DNA from: Phymatolithon calcareum
Lineage: Eukaryota > Rhodophyta > Florideophyceae > Hapalidiales
Direction: 5' to 3'
DNA length: 64,000 nt
Assembly: GCA_977006965.1 (NCBI GenBank)
Contig: OZ345373.1
Location: 124,001 to 188,000, forward strand
Positions 10,626 to 22,762 of this stretch are shown in pieces (within the stretch, counting starts at the first letter, position 1; each line of letters opens with the position of its first letter). The notes below the pieces were generated by a model, which did no database searches, had not been told where the DNA came from, and saw only the letters and a program-made list of their open reading frames with translations. Made by a program: the position numbers and the translations under genes.

Positions 10626-13600
10626 TGGTGTCGTTGTGCGACAGCCCGTCGCGATATCTTCGCTGTCCTTGCGCAGGTTGAAAGCAAAGTGAAACGACGG
10701 TACAATGGATGAGCGCTCGGAATCGCGCGCAGCAAGGTCGAGATCGAGAACGGCGGTGGTAGAGAGATGAAATTTGTGAACGGAGCGGATCTGTTTGGCG
10801 TCACAGAGTGGTGTCCTTGGGCTCTGTGAGTGGATTGTGTCCTACTCGACCGCTAGGACGGCCTTGATCCTGGCGGAGACCTGGTACTGCGTGAGAGTAC
10901 TGTAGACATTTGAGGAGGCGAGTGTCGTATAGAAAAGCGAACGGGTCGCGAGCAGGCGGCGATTGCTCACCGTGAGATGATGTGTCAAACAAAGTATGCA
11001 TTTGGGATTTGTGCGGCAATGTAAGGTGCGAGGGACACAAGTCATTGCCGAGTAGGAGCTCATTGATAGCCGTTCGGGAAAAATTCTCGTACCGGTATGA
11101 ATCCCGTCTTGTTTTCCGCGCTGCGTATGGGCCAGCGAGGTACGGCCCGGCACACAGGTCATCCCCATGAGCCTTCCATACCCCGCGAGAAATATGGGAA
11201 TAATATTTTTCTATACTTTTTTGAAAAGTGGACGCGACATGTACGGTTCAAGATTGATCGGATCTGGAGTCGGAGCATGATGATTGGCTGGAGAAGGGGC
11301 AGACAAGATTGGAACATGGACTGGATCAACCAATGGGGATGGGACAAATCATATATATGGGTCATACTTGGCAGAACGACAAACGGTCACAGAACAATGA
11401 AATCTGCAGATATCTTGTCGTTAAGACGTCAATGTTTCATCTGGTTGATAGAATTGGAACTGTAAGAGCTTCGATTCGTTTTGTGCTCACACGGCGCAGG
11501 CAGCGAATTTTTCTTGGTGTGGTGGAAACGGCCGTCTCCACAACGTCCAGCAATGTGGAGGAATGATTCCTGGGGGATGGACATCTGATTGGTGGTGCTC
11601 CGTAACGGCTTGGAAGGTCGACGTGGAGATGAACGGAACGTTGGATGTCGACTGGAATAAAGACAACCGAAACCAGTCTGGTACAGTACTGTATCATATG
11701 ATGGCCTGCCATCGCTTTGCGGTCTGAGTCCGCCCGCCCGACCAATGTCGTGCGAATAGTTCACTTTCTTCGAAGCGTTATTTATGTGAATTGTTTCAAA
11801 AGATGCATCGCTATGAGGAAGGCTAATGGTCATCCTCACCTTGCAGAATGTCCGTATGACAGTAAGAGAACTGTTGAGACGGGTTGTTTGACGGAGAGAT
11901 GCGATAGTCCTGTATATCTATGATTGCACTTGAAATCTTTTACAATTTATGTTCGCGACAACAGACCCCGTGGAAATGGTGCTGTAGTGGAACTTCCCCA
12001 AACACGAATTGAAATCAAGATAATGGGACGACATTCGATCATATTGTAGTTGCAGCTCTTTCACCGATCAGACATGGATGTCTGTTGTTCCCAGCTCGCA
12101 TCCTGCTCTGCGATATTACTATCACAGCAACAGGAATATCCATCTGTTAATTTATCTTGACTCAAAGCGCTGCCATTGTGTACATAATTTCGCATTAGAA
12201 TATGTGTAAGCTCCTGAAATAGGAGCATCTCGCCATGCCAAGTCTTCATCGAGATCAGCAATTGTAAGTCCTGCGACTTGCAAAGAAAAGTATTGCTTAG
12301 AATATTACGATGAAACAGTCCCTACATTTCTACTTTTTGCTTCCCATATCTTCGTTTCCTCTCGTTTACATGTGTCGCTTTGTCGAGACCGTAACTGACG
12401 AATGCCGCTCGCCAAACATTTTTTCGGACCCTAGAAACAAGCTGTGCTGCAATTCTTTCCTTATCAGTAACTCCCATATGCAAGCTCCAGGTCCACAGGC
12501 GCCAAGATGTTGTCCAGAATATCGGGAAGACCAATTTCCGACAAGTCTAGGGAACTCAATATCGATATGGTGCTGTGCGCCAGAAACATAGGATAATTCT
12601 TAGGATTGACGAGAGTCGCTTGGTCCGTCATGTGCTACTTCACTGCGTCCGACCAACCCCAGAGTCAATCTTTGGCGACGTCCCGGACCTCGACGTGCAA
12701 GCAGCAATCAAACTCGCAACAAATAGATTAGAATGGAAGAAGCTTAGGCCCGCAAAGTGTTGCTAGCCCCACAAGGGAATGCGCATAATGAATGAATGAA
12801 GCTCCAGGTCACACGCAACGTTCCCCTTCCGAAAGTGGACCTCTCTCGAGCGGTTTGACTTGACCTGCGTGTTATCGTTTACAGCACATTCTCGCCCCAA
12901 AACTTGATGGATCGTGGTGAAACTGACTGCGAAGGGTGTCCCACTTTGGAGATCTACAGCTGGTACCAATCGTCATTATTCGCCCTATAGCTCTTCCTTT
13001 CTGTCCCTTGACTACATTGTGCTATCTGCTCTCCTTTGCGACTGCAAGTTTTGAAAACTGACAGATCGAGTATCACACACGTTGCCCTCATTAATGTCCA
13101 ATTTGATATCCAGGATAACTGGAAGATTTACTGACGTTGTGATGTGCGCTAGAGACCATCACGAGAATTAGCTCGCATATAACATCTGAATGGCACGCCT
13201 AGTGTCACTGCAGTGTGCCACAGCAACCATGAATTTGCTCTTTAGTCACATATCGAACAATAAAAGTTCCAATAAATACGATATGCTAGGGGAATGTTAA
13301 CATTCCCTTGCTAGGATTGACACAACTTCGATCATCGAAACGCTACAAACTTCAGATTGGAGATTCAAAATTATAATTCAATTGTATGAAGGGTAATATT
13401 TTCTATTGCGTGGGAAAGATGCCATCGACGACGTGATAAATGGCCTCTTAAAGGACAGAATCTCCAAAGAGGACTCGCCAGAACTAAGAGAGCACTCGAC
13501 GAGCTCTAGACCATGTTTCAGGCTGTCGCCAAGGAAGGACTGCTTGCAAATCCACAGGACAGTGGAGAAAATTTCCCCCCCGAGGTCCCGAAGGAGACCA

Positions 13601-14166
13601 GAGGTGGGTTGTGGTAGTCCACTGAATCTTGTTACACCAACAAAAAACGAAACTATTCTTCAGACAGAATCCAGCCAAAACCTCTCGGCACTAGAAAAGT
13701 TGCCCCAAGCGACAACAGATGCGTTAGAAACGTTTAAATCTAAATCTACTTTTCTTCTTCTTACTGTACGAGCAGAGCAGCTCTACTGTATGTTCTCTAC
13801 CAAAGGGACTCAAATCATTCCATCCCGATAATTCAGCATTTCTTAGCCCGACCCCTCACCGTGTTCCGTCATTTATCCAAAACCTTTCGCGAAATATTCA
13901 CTCTGGGGCTACATGGCTCGTCCACACAGCTCTTTATTTCTTTACTGCGGAAAGATCGCTCACGCAAAAGGCAAGCGACTGAAACTGTTTGAAAATAGCT
14001 TCTCATAGTTTGGAAACTTGACTACGTCTGGTGGTTCACACAGTTTGTACAATTTGTTGCTTCCCTGGCCAAAAGTCCACCGTACCCACTATCTTCAGTC
14101 CGAGCTCCGCGCTTGGCCGCGACACGTCGATACCATTCCGCTGTTTCGCACTACGAAGCGGCAAGC
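10626..14166. other. Intergenic stretch, no gene recognised
   Basis: No frame longer than about 140 codons and no domain is seen. The part next to 10625 should contain the promoter and 5' leader of the giant membrane-protein gene, but I see no convincing core element. Two short palindromes occur: 11522-11541 (GTGGAAACGGCCGTCTCCAC, one mismatch pair) and 13290-13307 (GGGAATGTTAACATTCCC, perfect). Confidence 0.5.
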
Positions 14167-14187
14167 AATTGTCAAATTTTGACAATT
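14167..14187. repeat. 10-bp perfect inverted repeat, 1-nt spacer
   Basis: AATTGTCAAA at 14167-14176 is followed by T and then TTTGACAATT at 14178-14187. It lies 7 bp left of the larger foldback structure at 14195 and may belong to the same small element. Confidence 0.75.
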
Positions 14188-14194
14188 ACTGAGC

Positions 14195-14358
14195 AAAAAC
14201 CATAGGTTTGGCGTCTGGTTCCGAAAGCATTTCGGTTCACGTGCACTCTAAAAAGCGATAAAAATGATAAAAAATGATATCGCTTTTTAGAATGCACGTG
14301 AACTATTTGATGTCATACCGAAATGCTTTTGGAACCAGACGCCAAACCTATGGTTTTT
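14195..14358. mobile_element. Foldback/MITE-like element with 65-80 bp arms
   Basis: The left arm (14195-14259) and right arm (14279-14358) are reverse complements with only two substitutions over 65 positions. The right arm also contains a 14-nt insertion (14304-14317). The loop is 19 nt and A-rich. Outer ends read AAAAACCATAGG and CCTATGGTTTTT. It encodes nothing. I could not find a clear target duplication, so its class is unknown; the structure fits a non-autonomous DNA element. Confidence 0.75.
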
Positions 14359-15004
14359 CCACGTAACAGACGGTACACAGGGATACGGGGTGTTGAAAAT
14401 TATCAAATCCGCTACAATCCCGGTAGCGCCGAGGCCCAGTGCATTGGATAGAGGATATAGTACAGACTCTAACAGTATAGCTCGCGTTCGAATTGCGTGC
14501 GCTTTGGCCGGCTTGGGTGCAGTTTTTAGCTTTTCGGTTCCTTCACATCGGATCATGTCTGCAAGAGAAGTGCTTGTCACTCCCCTAAACGATGGTTATC
14601 ATACTATGACATCCAAAATATTACTTTGCACCTAAATCGCCCTTTCTCTTGCGTACTCTGGCTGCAGCGAGATAGCTCTTACCTCTAAGATTAAGTTAGC
14701 AATCGATACATCGGCAGGTCCCGAAGCCATTGGCACCATTTTCTTTTAAATGGAGTAAATAGCGGATTTGATAATTTTTCGAGCCCCGTATTATGAAAGC
14801 CATTTTGTCCCTGCTGTTACATGGATTCTTAGATGATATCGCTCAATATCATTCATGATGAATTCACAATGCAGATTTCATAACTCTGTAAGTCGCACGT
14901 TTTGATAATGGATGGATGGATTTCTGTTTAATTGAAGCTCCCTTAGTCAATTATCATTGCACCTGAGAGACTTTTCGTTGCGCTACAATCCTTCGCTTAC
15001 TTTT
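14359..15004. other. Non-coding stretch before LINE A 3' end
   Basis: No gene is recognised. A short ATGG microsatellite near 14910-14922 could be part of the 3' tail of LINE A, which is transcribed towards this side, but the exact LINE end is not defined. Confidence 0.4.
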
Positions 15005-17310
15005 TCATTTTGATTTCGGACATTTTCTTTGGACGGTATCAACTGCCATTTCCAGCATCTCTTTTTGAATATCGGAAAGTCGTTGCTTGGGCATTAAGTT
15101 TGAGATAACTGTGAGAGCTTCATCGAGTTCGGAATCTTCGTGTCTTGCTTGTCTTGCCAGGGATATGGGAAGCGGTGAAATAACCAGTGCGTGCAAAGAA
15201 GCCTGTGCTTCGCTGTTCTTGATGGGCTGAGGAGGGCGCCGGCCCTCCCGTCCTGTGGCTTTCGAAGGGAGACATGCTTCCCATTCTTCTTTTGCGTCCT
15301 TCAGCGTTCTTTCGTTTACGCTTGTCGTAGCGTCTAGGGTGCGTGCAAATTCCTCTGTAGAGGTACAGAGAAGAGCTTTGTGAAGCAAATCGTTTGTCGC
15401 GTTCAATATTGCGAGTCGTGTTGTGCCCTTGGGAAGCTCAAGTGCCTGTTTGCTTCGAAATTTCTGTGCTGTTATGAACTTGGAGCTCAAATGCGCTTGG
15501 CTGATTTGAATGGATTCCAGGCGGCATATTCCTCGAAAGCGGGCCTGCATATTCTTGCACCAGGTTCCGAACATTCTAGAGAACAGGTTACTCTCTAGAG
15601 CGTCCTGTGCGCGAAGGATGTTACGCGTCAGATCTGCGAACGGGAGAAGATACTCTGTCATTGGACGGACGAGCGCCTTATATAGTCTTAAGCATGTCGA
15701 GGGTGCGAACCCTTTCCCGTGGAGTCCGATGTTTCCTAGAACCATCAGTCGATTCTGTGCAGCATCTATTCTGGAAAGCGTAGAGGTTTCTGTTACGCCG
15801 TTCGAAGATATGGAGATGCCCAGGTATGTAGTTTCGGACACAGTCTCGATTTCTTTTCTTGCAAGAACGAATTTGAAGATTTCGTTTGCACCATTGGGAG
15901 TTATGACGCAACTCTTCCCGACATTTGTATTCCAGACCATCTCGGTAGAGGCGGCCCAGTCCGAGGCGATGTCCAGGAGCCATTGAAGCCCTATTGGGGA
16001 AAAAGCGCGAAGTATGACGTCGTCCGCGAGAAACGTGGCCGGGCTTTTAGAATAATGAAACGGAATTCTTGACAAGCTCTCAGCAAGAACGTCCATGAAG
16101 ATATTATATAGCGCCGGTGATAGTGCTGATCCTTGTGGGACCCCTTTGTTGATTACAAACCGATTATTTCGGTCGTCCGTAGGAGTATAGATCATGCTAG
16201 GTTGGAGAAAGTACATAACACATGAGACCAGTCTTACAGGAAGCCTCTTCTTGAGTAGTCGAGATAGATCGTGTCTTGGCATGGTGTCGAAAGCCTTCGA
16301 AAGGTCGAGAACGGCAATGTTCCTGTGACCATTTTTGATTGCCGCAATGGTGTGCAATACGGCATCCGGGCATCCAAAGCCCTTCCTGAATCCAGTTTGG
16401 ATCTTATTGAAGCCGTAGTGTTTTCTCAGGATTTTATCCAGTGCGCTCTCTATGATTTTCCTTGTGTGCGATAGAAGGGCTATCGGTCTCTAGTTTGCGG
16501 GGTCTCTTGGGTCGCCTTTCTTGTAGAGCGGAAGAAGCTTGATCACGTTCCAGAGGCTGGGGGTTTCTTTCACGCGACCACACGCCCTCCAGAGGGATAT
16601 GATAAGTTTCGCAGATAGCTCAGGCGAGGCTTGGAACATTCCTGAGAAAATTCCATCGGCTCCAGCGGCTTTTCGTTTTGGGGCCCGATGAATGGCCGCT
16701 GCAATTTCATCCTCTAGTTCTGGGGTGACATCAAAAGCTAGTTTCTCCATCTCATGGTCTTCGAATGTGAATCAGATAGTATGGGCGTAAGCTAGAAATT
16801 CTTCCGGTTCCAATTGGATGCCCATTGCTGAGTTTTTCAAGAACGTGCCTTGTTTACGTTTCGAGATTTTACTCAGCATTGCAGTGGCCTTGTCGGCAGG
16901 GGAGTTTGACATGTCTTGCAGGAACTCTTGAAAACATTTGCGTTTTTTCGATGTTACTTTGCTCCTGATGGTCTTATGTACTTTTCGGTACTCTTGCCAG
17001 TCGTCGGGATCGTTCGTGAGTTTGGCATTCCGGAACAAGCGGGATCTTTTATATGCCAGTCTGTCTAGCTCGAGGTCCCAGTACCTTGTGAATCTTCCTC
17101 CTCGCGGTTTTCTTCCGGCAAGCCAAGGGGATTTGAGGGCCTTGCAAGCTTTCTCGTACAGCGACTCAAGCTTGTGCTGAGTGGAAACTGTTCCCAATCT
17201 TTCGATTAATGCGGGTATGTGCTTCGTGTAGTATTCTGCAGCCCGGGCTTTAGCAAGAGGATCAGAACGTATATGAAGCGGGACTGTATACGATTTTTCC
17301 ATTTTTGGAG
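15005..17310 (-). pseudogene. LINE A ORF2: reverse transcriptase with two in-frame stops
   Basis: Non-LTR retrotransposon polyprotein reading from 17310 down to 15005 in a single frame. The first part (17302-16775) is the linker between endonuclease and RT. RT motifs follow: the KAAGADGI block, the RPIALLSH block, VLDLSKAFDTMPR (catalytic D), GVPQGSALSPALYNIF, and the palm motif FLADDV. The C-terminal thumb and end lie at about 15005-15500. Two nonsense codons interrupt an otherwise clean frame: TGA at 16772-16774, and TAG at 16490-16492, where the conserved Tyr of the NYRPI motif is expected. On the 5' side the frame is cut by the hAT insertion at 17311; beyond the insertion (from 18245) the same frame stays open for at least 25 codons, which supports continuity. 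The element is recently dead rather than ancient. Confidence 0.88.
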
Positions 17311-18236
17311 CAAAGCATTGGAAAAAAATTGCTATTGTAATTATTTAAATTATTGTTCCAATAATTTATTCCTGAGTCGCGCATATTTATTGTATTTATT
17401 GAGATCTTCGTGGTTACGACAATTATTTTATTTATTTGAAAGCATTATTTACTCGAGAACGCTCGACTAAATCTACGTTTCTGGGGGAGAATGACAGCAT
17501 TTTTGCCCGACGATTATATTGTTTATTTGGGCCCGATGGTATTCTTGAACAGTAAAGTGACATGTTTGTCATCGATAGCACATGACGTGTCGGCTGCGGA
17601 CTCTTCATTTAGGATTATGAAAACCATGGCAATCAACACAGTACAACGGGAACTGCGTACCAGGCGAGCACCGTTTGGTAGCACCCAAGATGCCGCGAGT
17701 TTTCGGTAAGCATGTTCGCGATGAGTTTTTCACACAGTCGGATCCCAACTCCGCTGTGTGGACTTGCAAATGTGGAACGCGACGGAAAGATTCTGGACGG
17801 GGCTACACCAATTTTGTGAGTCACGTTCAATCCGAGCATCCAAGCGACTTAAACGTTTTATGCGCTGAGAAAGAGTCGAGCACAAATACCTTACGAGTTT
17901 CGAAACCTATCTCTCTGTTTTATCCTCGCAAAACGTTGCATGCCCACGGCTGGCTAGAGTTTATCGTCAAAGGCCTGCTGAAGAAGCGTTATTCCTGCAA
18001 ATTTCGAGAAGCAGATGTTCCTTCATGCTAACTCGGATGTGTGGGGAATCGAAGACGTCAATGCTATCGTGACAGAAAGCAGCTAGATGGATCCAATAAT
18101 TGGGAATAACCAGTTATTTATTCCTCACTGAACTTAAATACAATAATTTATTCCTTCTGCGCTCAACAGTCTTGATATTTATTCTCGACACTGCGCGAGA
18201 AAAGAATAAAAATAAATAAATAATTCCAATGCTCTG
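17311..18236 (+). mobile_element. Non-autonomous hAT element, 926 bp, with perfect 8-bp TSD
   Basis: The left end is CAAAGCATTGGAA (17311-17323). The right end is its inverse with one mismatch (TTCCAATGCTCTG, 18224-18236). Both fit the hAT terminal consensus YARNG. The 8-bp target duplication TTTTGGAG is exact at 17303-17310 and 18237-18244. The ends are A/T-rich with repeated TTATTGxAAT or TTATTTATT motifs. The only recognisable coding content is a BED-type zinc finger frame; the catalytic domain is absent. It interrupts LINE A between endonuclease and RT. Confidence 0.92.
17690..18031 (+). CDS. BED-type zinc-finger fragment of a hAT transposase, 113 aa
   Basis: The frame starts at the ATG at 17690 and ends at a TAA at 18029-18031. 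Residues of about 18-45 contain WTCKCGTRRKDSGRGYTNF followed by SHVQSEH. This gives the C-x-C ... H-x4-H arrangement of a BED finger, the DNA-binding N-terminal domain of hAT transposases. The remaining residues have no recognisable RNase H-like catalytic core, so the product, if made, could bind DNA but not transpose. It sits wholly inside the 926-bp hAT element. Confidence 0.65.
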   Translation: MPRVFGKHVRDEFFTQSDPNSAVWTCKCGTRRKDSGRGYTNFVSHVQSEHPSDLNVLCAEKESSTNTLRVSKPISLFYPRKTLHAHGWLEFIVKGLLKKRYSCKFREADVPSC

Positions 18237-18244
18237 TTTTGGAG

Positions 18245-19602
18245 TCATCAAATTAGATGTGCATACAACCGTGAGGTGACGTTTTGTTAATGTAAATGGA
18301 TTTCAATTGTTTTTCCTCATCCGAAGTCCTAATGTCAAGGTTCCATTATCCTCAAGATAAGCCACAGATTGGAAGAGCACAGCAGCTTAGCAGAAAGGTG
18401 AGAGAATCCTCTTCAGACTTCCTTCCCAGTTTTTACACTGTTCGTGACGAAGCAATATAATTACAGTTCTCAGAAACCGATTCTCAAAAAAGTTCATATT
18501 ATAGCACTGCAGACAGGTGTCCATGAACTGTAACTATTTCGCGAACAGAATTCTCGAAACCGGAGGCCATTTACTGGCCATTAAACTTAGTATCCATCGC
18601 GAGCAAGACACCTTTCGCCTGTGGAAGCTTCAGAATCTATAAACTGCACTCTCTTGCTGAAAAATACAAACGATGAACCAAGCGAGTAATCACCTCTTTA
18701 GTATTGAACTAAGTCCGTCTTGCACGAGGGAAAAAACCGTTTACCGTGTTTAAAGGACGTCCGAAGTCAGCCAATTTCTACAAAGCTGAGTAAAAGTTGT
18801 CCTTGATGGTCCACCCAAGCCTGACTTGCTGAAAGTGGCTTACAATGCTGGCGAAAGGCCGAAGATATTGCTGAATCGACCAGAGGTGTACTCTCCCTGT
18901 TATTTTCCTTTTTATTTGATAGAAAAACGGCTTGAATATGCCAGTTTCATGCATTAAGAAACTCAAGACGGAAAGTCTATCATTGACGCCCATTTTGTTG
19001 TTGCTATGAGGCAGGTCAATTAAACTTTCCCTTAAGAACATTGCAGTCCAACTGTGCGCTCGCCTAGTACGCCGCAGAACTGTTCGAAATGGATTGGAGC
19101 ACTGCCAATTCGTACGGTCTCCAGGTGGCGCTCTGCTGCCGTTCCCAATGTATTCGATATTAGAGTCATGCTCACTTGAGGAAACCTGTCGCTTGCGTAT
19201 TTTATGGCCAGCTGTCAATGTCGCACCTTGGCAAAACCGAGGATGACCGGGATATCGTCCGGTTTGTCGAACGGTATTTTTCTCTTTCTTCTTTCTTCGA
19301 GCCTCGTGCCTTCTTTTGCGAACAGTAGTCGTCGCAGTTGACCTGCAGATTTCCCTTCCTGCATATGTTTGAAGGGGACCGCGAACTGTTCTTATTGAAG
19401 CGTCGCGGCAATATCCAGACTTGGCCACTGTAGTTCTTTGAAGTTTCGCTGTTCCCTTGGCTTGGTTAGGATAGCCAACTTCCTTCCCTTTGCTGTTCGC
19501 AGCATCCTCAACGCTAGTATTTCTCTCCTGTGTTATGGTGGCTGGATCCTGCGCGGAAGCCGGAGCCGCTTGATCCTTCCACTTACCGTACCTGACGCCC
19601 AC
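18245..19602 (-). pseudogene. Probable 5' part of LINE A (ORF1/endonuclease region), degenerate
   Basis: A 274-codon frame (19602-18778) encodes a basic, low-complexity segment (RKRRHEARRKKKEKN) like LINE ORF1 proteins. It ends with VNDRLSVLSFLMHETGIF, which resembles the start of an APE-type endonuclease. Below 18778 the sequence is broken by stops but contains a stretch reading like an endonuclease strand (SFVFFSKRVQFI). Its position immediately upstream of the LINE A RT, with only the hAT insertion between, suggests it is the same element. Identity by motif alone is weak. Confidence 0.4.
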
Positions 19603-19609
19603 CGGAATG

Positions 19610-20340
19610 ACGGACAGGAAAAATTAGTATTCAAGGTAATCCTATCTCAGTCCTCTATGGAGTTGTTGGTGCTTGGCGTTTTTTATGCGCTTGATTGTGC
19701 TTGTGACCGTAATTCCGGATAGTCCTAGAGATATCCTGAGGTATGAAACTTCAGGTAACTGCGACAGGGTCCGGTGCGTTAGCCGGAATGTGTGCTTCTT
19801 TGTCTCCGTCGACTCCAGCACCTCGCTCTTGGCTTTTTGTTTTGCACGTTATTTCTCTCTCTTCGGCTTATTTCGTTGAAATATCGAGCAGGTGCTGCAG
19901 TCTGTGCGGGGTTTTCGCCAACAGGATCACGTCGTCTAAAACGAGAACTGCAGACAAGTCCCCTACCTCGCTCGGAACAGCGCTTATGCGCTCCGCGAAC
20001 TCGTCTACAAATATGTTATACAGGCTTGGGCTAAGCGGTGACCTTTGGGGGACGCCTCTGTCAACTATAAACAACTCTTGTTGCTGTCTCCCTCTGTGAG
20101 GATCCGGGAGGGTAATAGGAATGCCTTACCCATGCCGCTGATGGCCTTTGGTAGGACCATTCGCATCCGCTCCTGGAGTAGTTTCCCAGGTACAGGGTCA
20201 TATGCGGCTTTGAGGTCGAGGACTGCGATACACCTGTGCCTTTTCCTCTGCAGCTCCGATGCTCGGAGTATGGCTGTTTTCGTACTCTTTCCTTTCTGGA
20301 ATCCGAGTTGATACTCATGGTTTGAGTAGTGTCTTCTAAG
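19610..20340 (-). pseudogene. LINE B, 3' half of reverse transcriptase
   Basis: The minus strand carries LGFQKGKST, VLDLKAAYDPVPG (catalytic D), VDRGVPQRSPLSPSLYNIFVDEF and a degenerate palm motif VLVLDDV in place of the usual LADDV. A divergent C-terminal part then runs to about 19610, where it meets the LINE A 5' region. Several frame changes occur (frames ending at 20065 and 19868). At 20336-20340 it is interrupted by copia 1. Its N-terminal half resumes at 31938 beyond the Harbinger element. Joining the two sides at the duplicated TAA restores a continuous reading frame. Confidence 0.85.
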
Positions 20341-20654
20341 TGTCAATCATACTCCCAAATGGTGCTTACATGGGCTTACACTCACCGGCCTCAGTGGCCG
20401 GCGAGTTCCTGTGTTACTTCATCCTGCTTCCATTCTCTCCCCTTTCTCTCTCCCGGGTAGAAAGTCTAACACTAAGTAAAAGCTACAAGCTACTTTGGTG
20501 TACTGCGAAGGCATTGGCCGGAGCCCGTTCTCACAGTGAAGGCATTGGCCGGATCACCTTTCATTCCACCTATCCCTTTTCTCGCGTGACCATCCAGCCG
20601 GCCGCTCGTACGACCGGCGGCTCACGCGAGGCGCAAAGTGACCGTTCGACGACA
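20341..20654 (+). repeat. Copia 1 5' LTR, 314 bp
   Basis: It starts TGTCAATCATACTCC and ends TTCGACGACA, with the same boundaries as the 3' LTR. It contains a GGCCTCAGTGGCC inverted motif, two direct copies of GAAGGCATTGGCCGGA about 27 bp apart, and a CCGGCCGCTCGTACGACCGG inverted motif. No TATA box is obvious. Confidence 0.95.
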
Positions 20655-20732
20655 ATCCGGATTCAACGGCTTGCTTTGTGCTAGCTCCCCTTTTTCGCCC
20701 GACAACAGAAGTTCTCACCGCAGTACTTCAAG

Positions 20733-22649
20733 ATGTCGCAAGAAGGCTCACCCGCTGCTTCTGCGTCCGGTAACCCCGCCTCAGATGGGAACCTCGCCCC
20801 GGCCCCGACCGTCATGACGAAAGCGCAGGCGTCGCAACGCTACGCTCGTCTCAAGAAAATGGCGGACTGCATCAGCGAGGAGGATGACTTCTACAGTCAG
20901 TACCTCGGTGCAGCTCGCAATATTCTGGACATTTTCCCCATCCCCCACAGCTCCGGCTCCACTCAAGCTGTCATGCCCGCCCCTTTGGGGGCCTGCGAGG
21001 TCATGTCCGACATCCTTCCAGCCCCGCCCTCTGTGTTTACCGATGATTACTACCGTCGCCCGACCTTCCCCGTCGAGGTATTACACAGCATCTCGGAGTT
21101 TTATGGCTTTGGCATCATCTCACAAGACTTTATTGTGCAGCTGTCGCTCCAGGATCATGAGCTTGCGCACAAAAGTGTCATGAACCAAGCCTGGTTCGCA
21201 TACGTTCTCGGGTTGGACCCTAGATCTACTGCTCTGTCATCGACAAATTCAAGAACGCCCGATCCATACAAACTCACAGGCCACCCGGGGCTCCTACGGC
21301 TGGAACCGCTGGTCATGTAGGATTTCAACCCCGTTCGACACTCGCGGCACATCAGCCGACTCCAGCGCTGGCTTCGATTCGGAGCTCTTCTAATGTACTA
21401 CCGACCGAGCGCTCTGTCTTTACTGCTCATCCCGGTCACCTTCCCGGTTCTCCGCCTCCTCGTGTCCACTCCGTAACGGGACCGAGGCACCATACCACAG
21501 TTTTCGACTCTTTCCGTCTTCCGCTGGAGTACGAGGACACGCGGAAGGCGAACTATGTGTACCAGCAGTTTTACGGTCTCAAGTTTACCGGAGATCTCTC
21601 CCAGTCCATCGAACTTCTACTCCGTGACTACGAAGCATGCGCTCGTCAGCACTTTCTGACCCCGGGACAGAAGGCGGACTACTTCATGAATGTCCTTGAT
21701 GGCCCGGCTCGCACGTTTCTGCTCAACCAGTACACTCCAGGTATGTCCTACGAGGACGTTTGTGCCCTTATGAAGGATGAATACGACAGCGACTCGCGCC
21801 AGCTCCAGGTCCAATCTACATTGGAAGGCCTTAAGCTTGAGAGCTTTTATGTCTTCTCACTCGTTAAGCTCCGTTCCGGAAGGTCTGACTAAGCTGGTGG
21901 AGCATATCGAACAGCTCACGCCGCAGTGCCCACCTGGTTTTCGCTCGGACGAGAATAAGATCCGGTTCCTCCGTAAGGCTGTCCTCGGCTTTGAATGGGC
22001 TCTCGCCCCTATTCGGAACCTCGTATCCCACAGGTACAAGTTCCATGGCTTCGTCACGGCCTTACATGAAAGCCTGCAGCTCGCCAACGAGCTCAAAGAG
22101 GCTAACCGTCAGGGCGTTTCGACTGGACTCGCAGAAGTGGAATCTGAACCAACGCACTTCCAGCGCTATAGGCGCCACCCCCGCGATGTACGCAAGCACC
22201 CTCCTCGCCGCAACCCCAACTTAAGGAGAAACTTTACTCCTAGGCCTCATGCCCGCTCGCTCACTTTTGACGACGCCCGCCGCCGCAACGAGTGCTTCAA
22301 ATGCTCTGCGAAGTGGACCCGAGGACACGTTTGCGATGAAGGAGCGATCGCTGCACGCACAGGAGACCGACTCCGAAGCGGGAAGTCTCACGTCCATATC
22401 ATTCGAGACTTCATTCTCGGAATGGAGGGAGAGAATCAGTCAGAAATTCCGACTGACTCTCCAGGGACGGAGGGAGCATCCACCCACTTCGGCGAAACCG
22501 CAGCCCAAGAACTCGAAGATGCCTTAGCTGGTGCAAGCATTACCGAGCATTCCGAACGGCACTATCAGGAGGATTTCGACAAGGAGTTTACGACGAACAT
22601 TGTCTCTTCAATCCTCTCAGAGCAGATGCCGCCGTCGGATTTTCGTTAA
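20733..22649 (+). pseudogene. Copia 1 gag, split over three frames
   Basis: Capsid protein of the element. The start ATG at 20733 follows the leader, and the first frame runs to a TAG at 21318-21320. The capsid core continues in another frame (about 21481-21890; GLKFTGDLSQSIELLLRDYE, the retrotransposon gag fold). It then shifts again near 21845 into the frame ending at 22649. That last part holds the zinc knuckle CFKC-x7-HVC, preceded by a basic RNA-binding stretch (RYRRHPRDVRKHPPRRNPN). The shift near 21845 sits at GCTTTTATG and could be a mutation or a programmed site; the earlier break is most simply a mutation. Confidence 0.8.
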
Positions 22650-22762
22650 GGCGATGTGATCCCGCAGTTAACCCACATCGCCCACACGCGACGCCCCAGA
22701 ACCGGACAAAGATCCCGCCTCATCAAAAGCATACCACAGATATCGACTGTACCAGTATCTTT

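Noticed and set aside
20655-20672. Primer-binding site of copia 1
   Set aside because: The sequence after the LTR does not begin with the complement of a CCA-ended tRNA. A fit to an internal tRNA part is possible but not specific.
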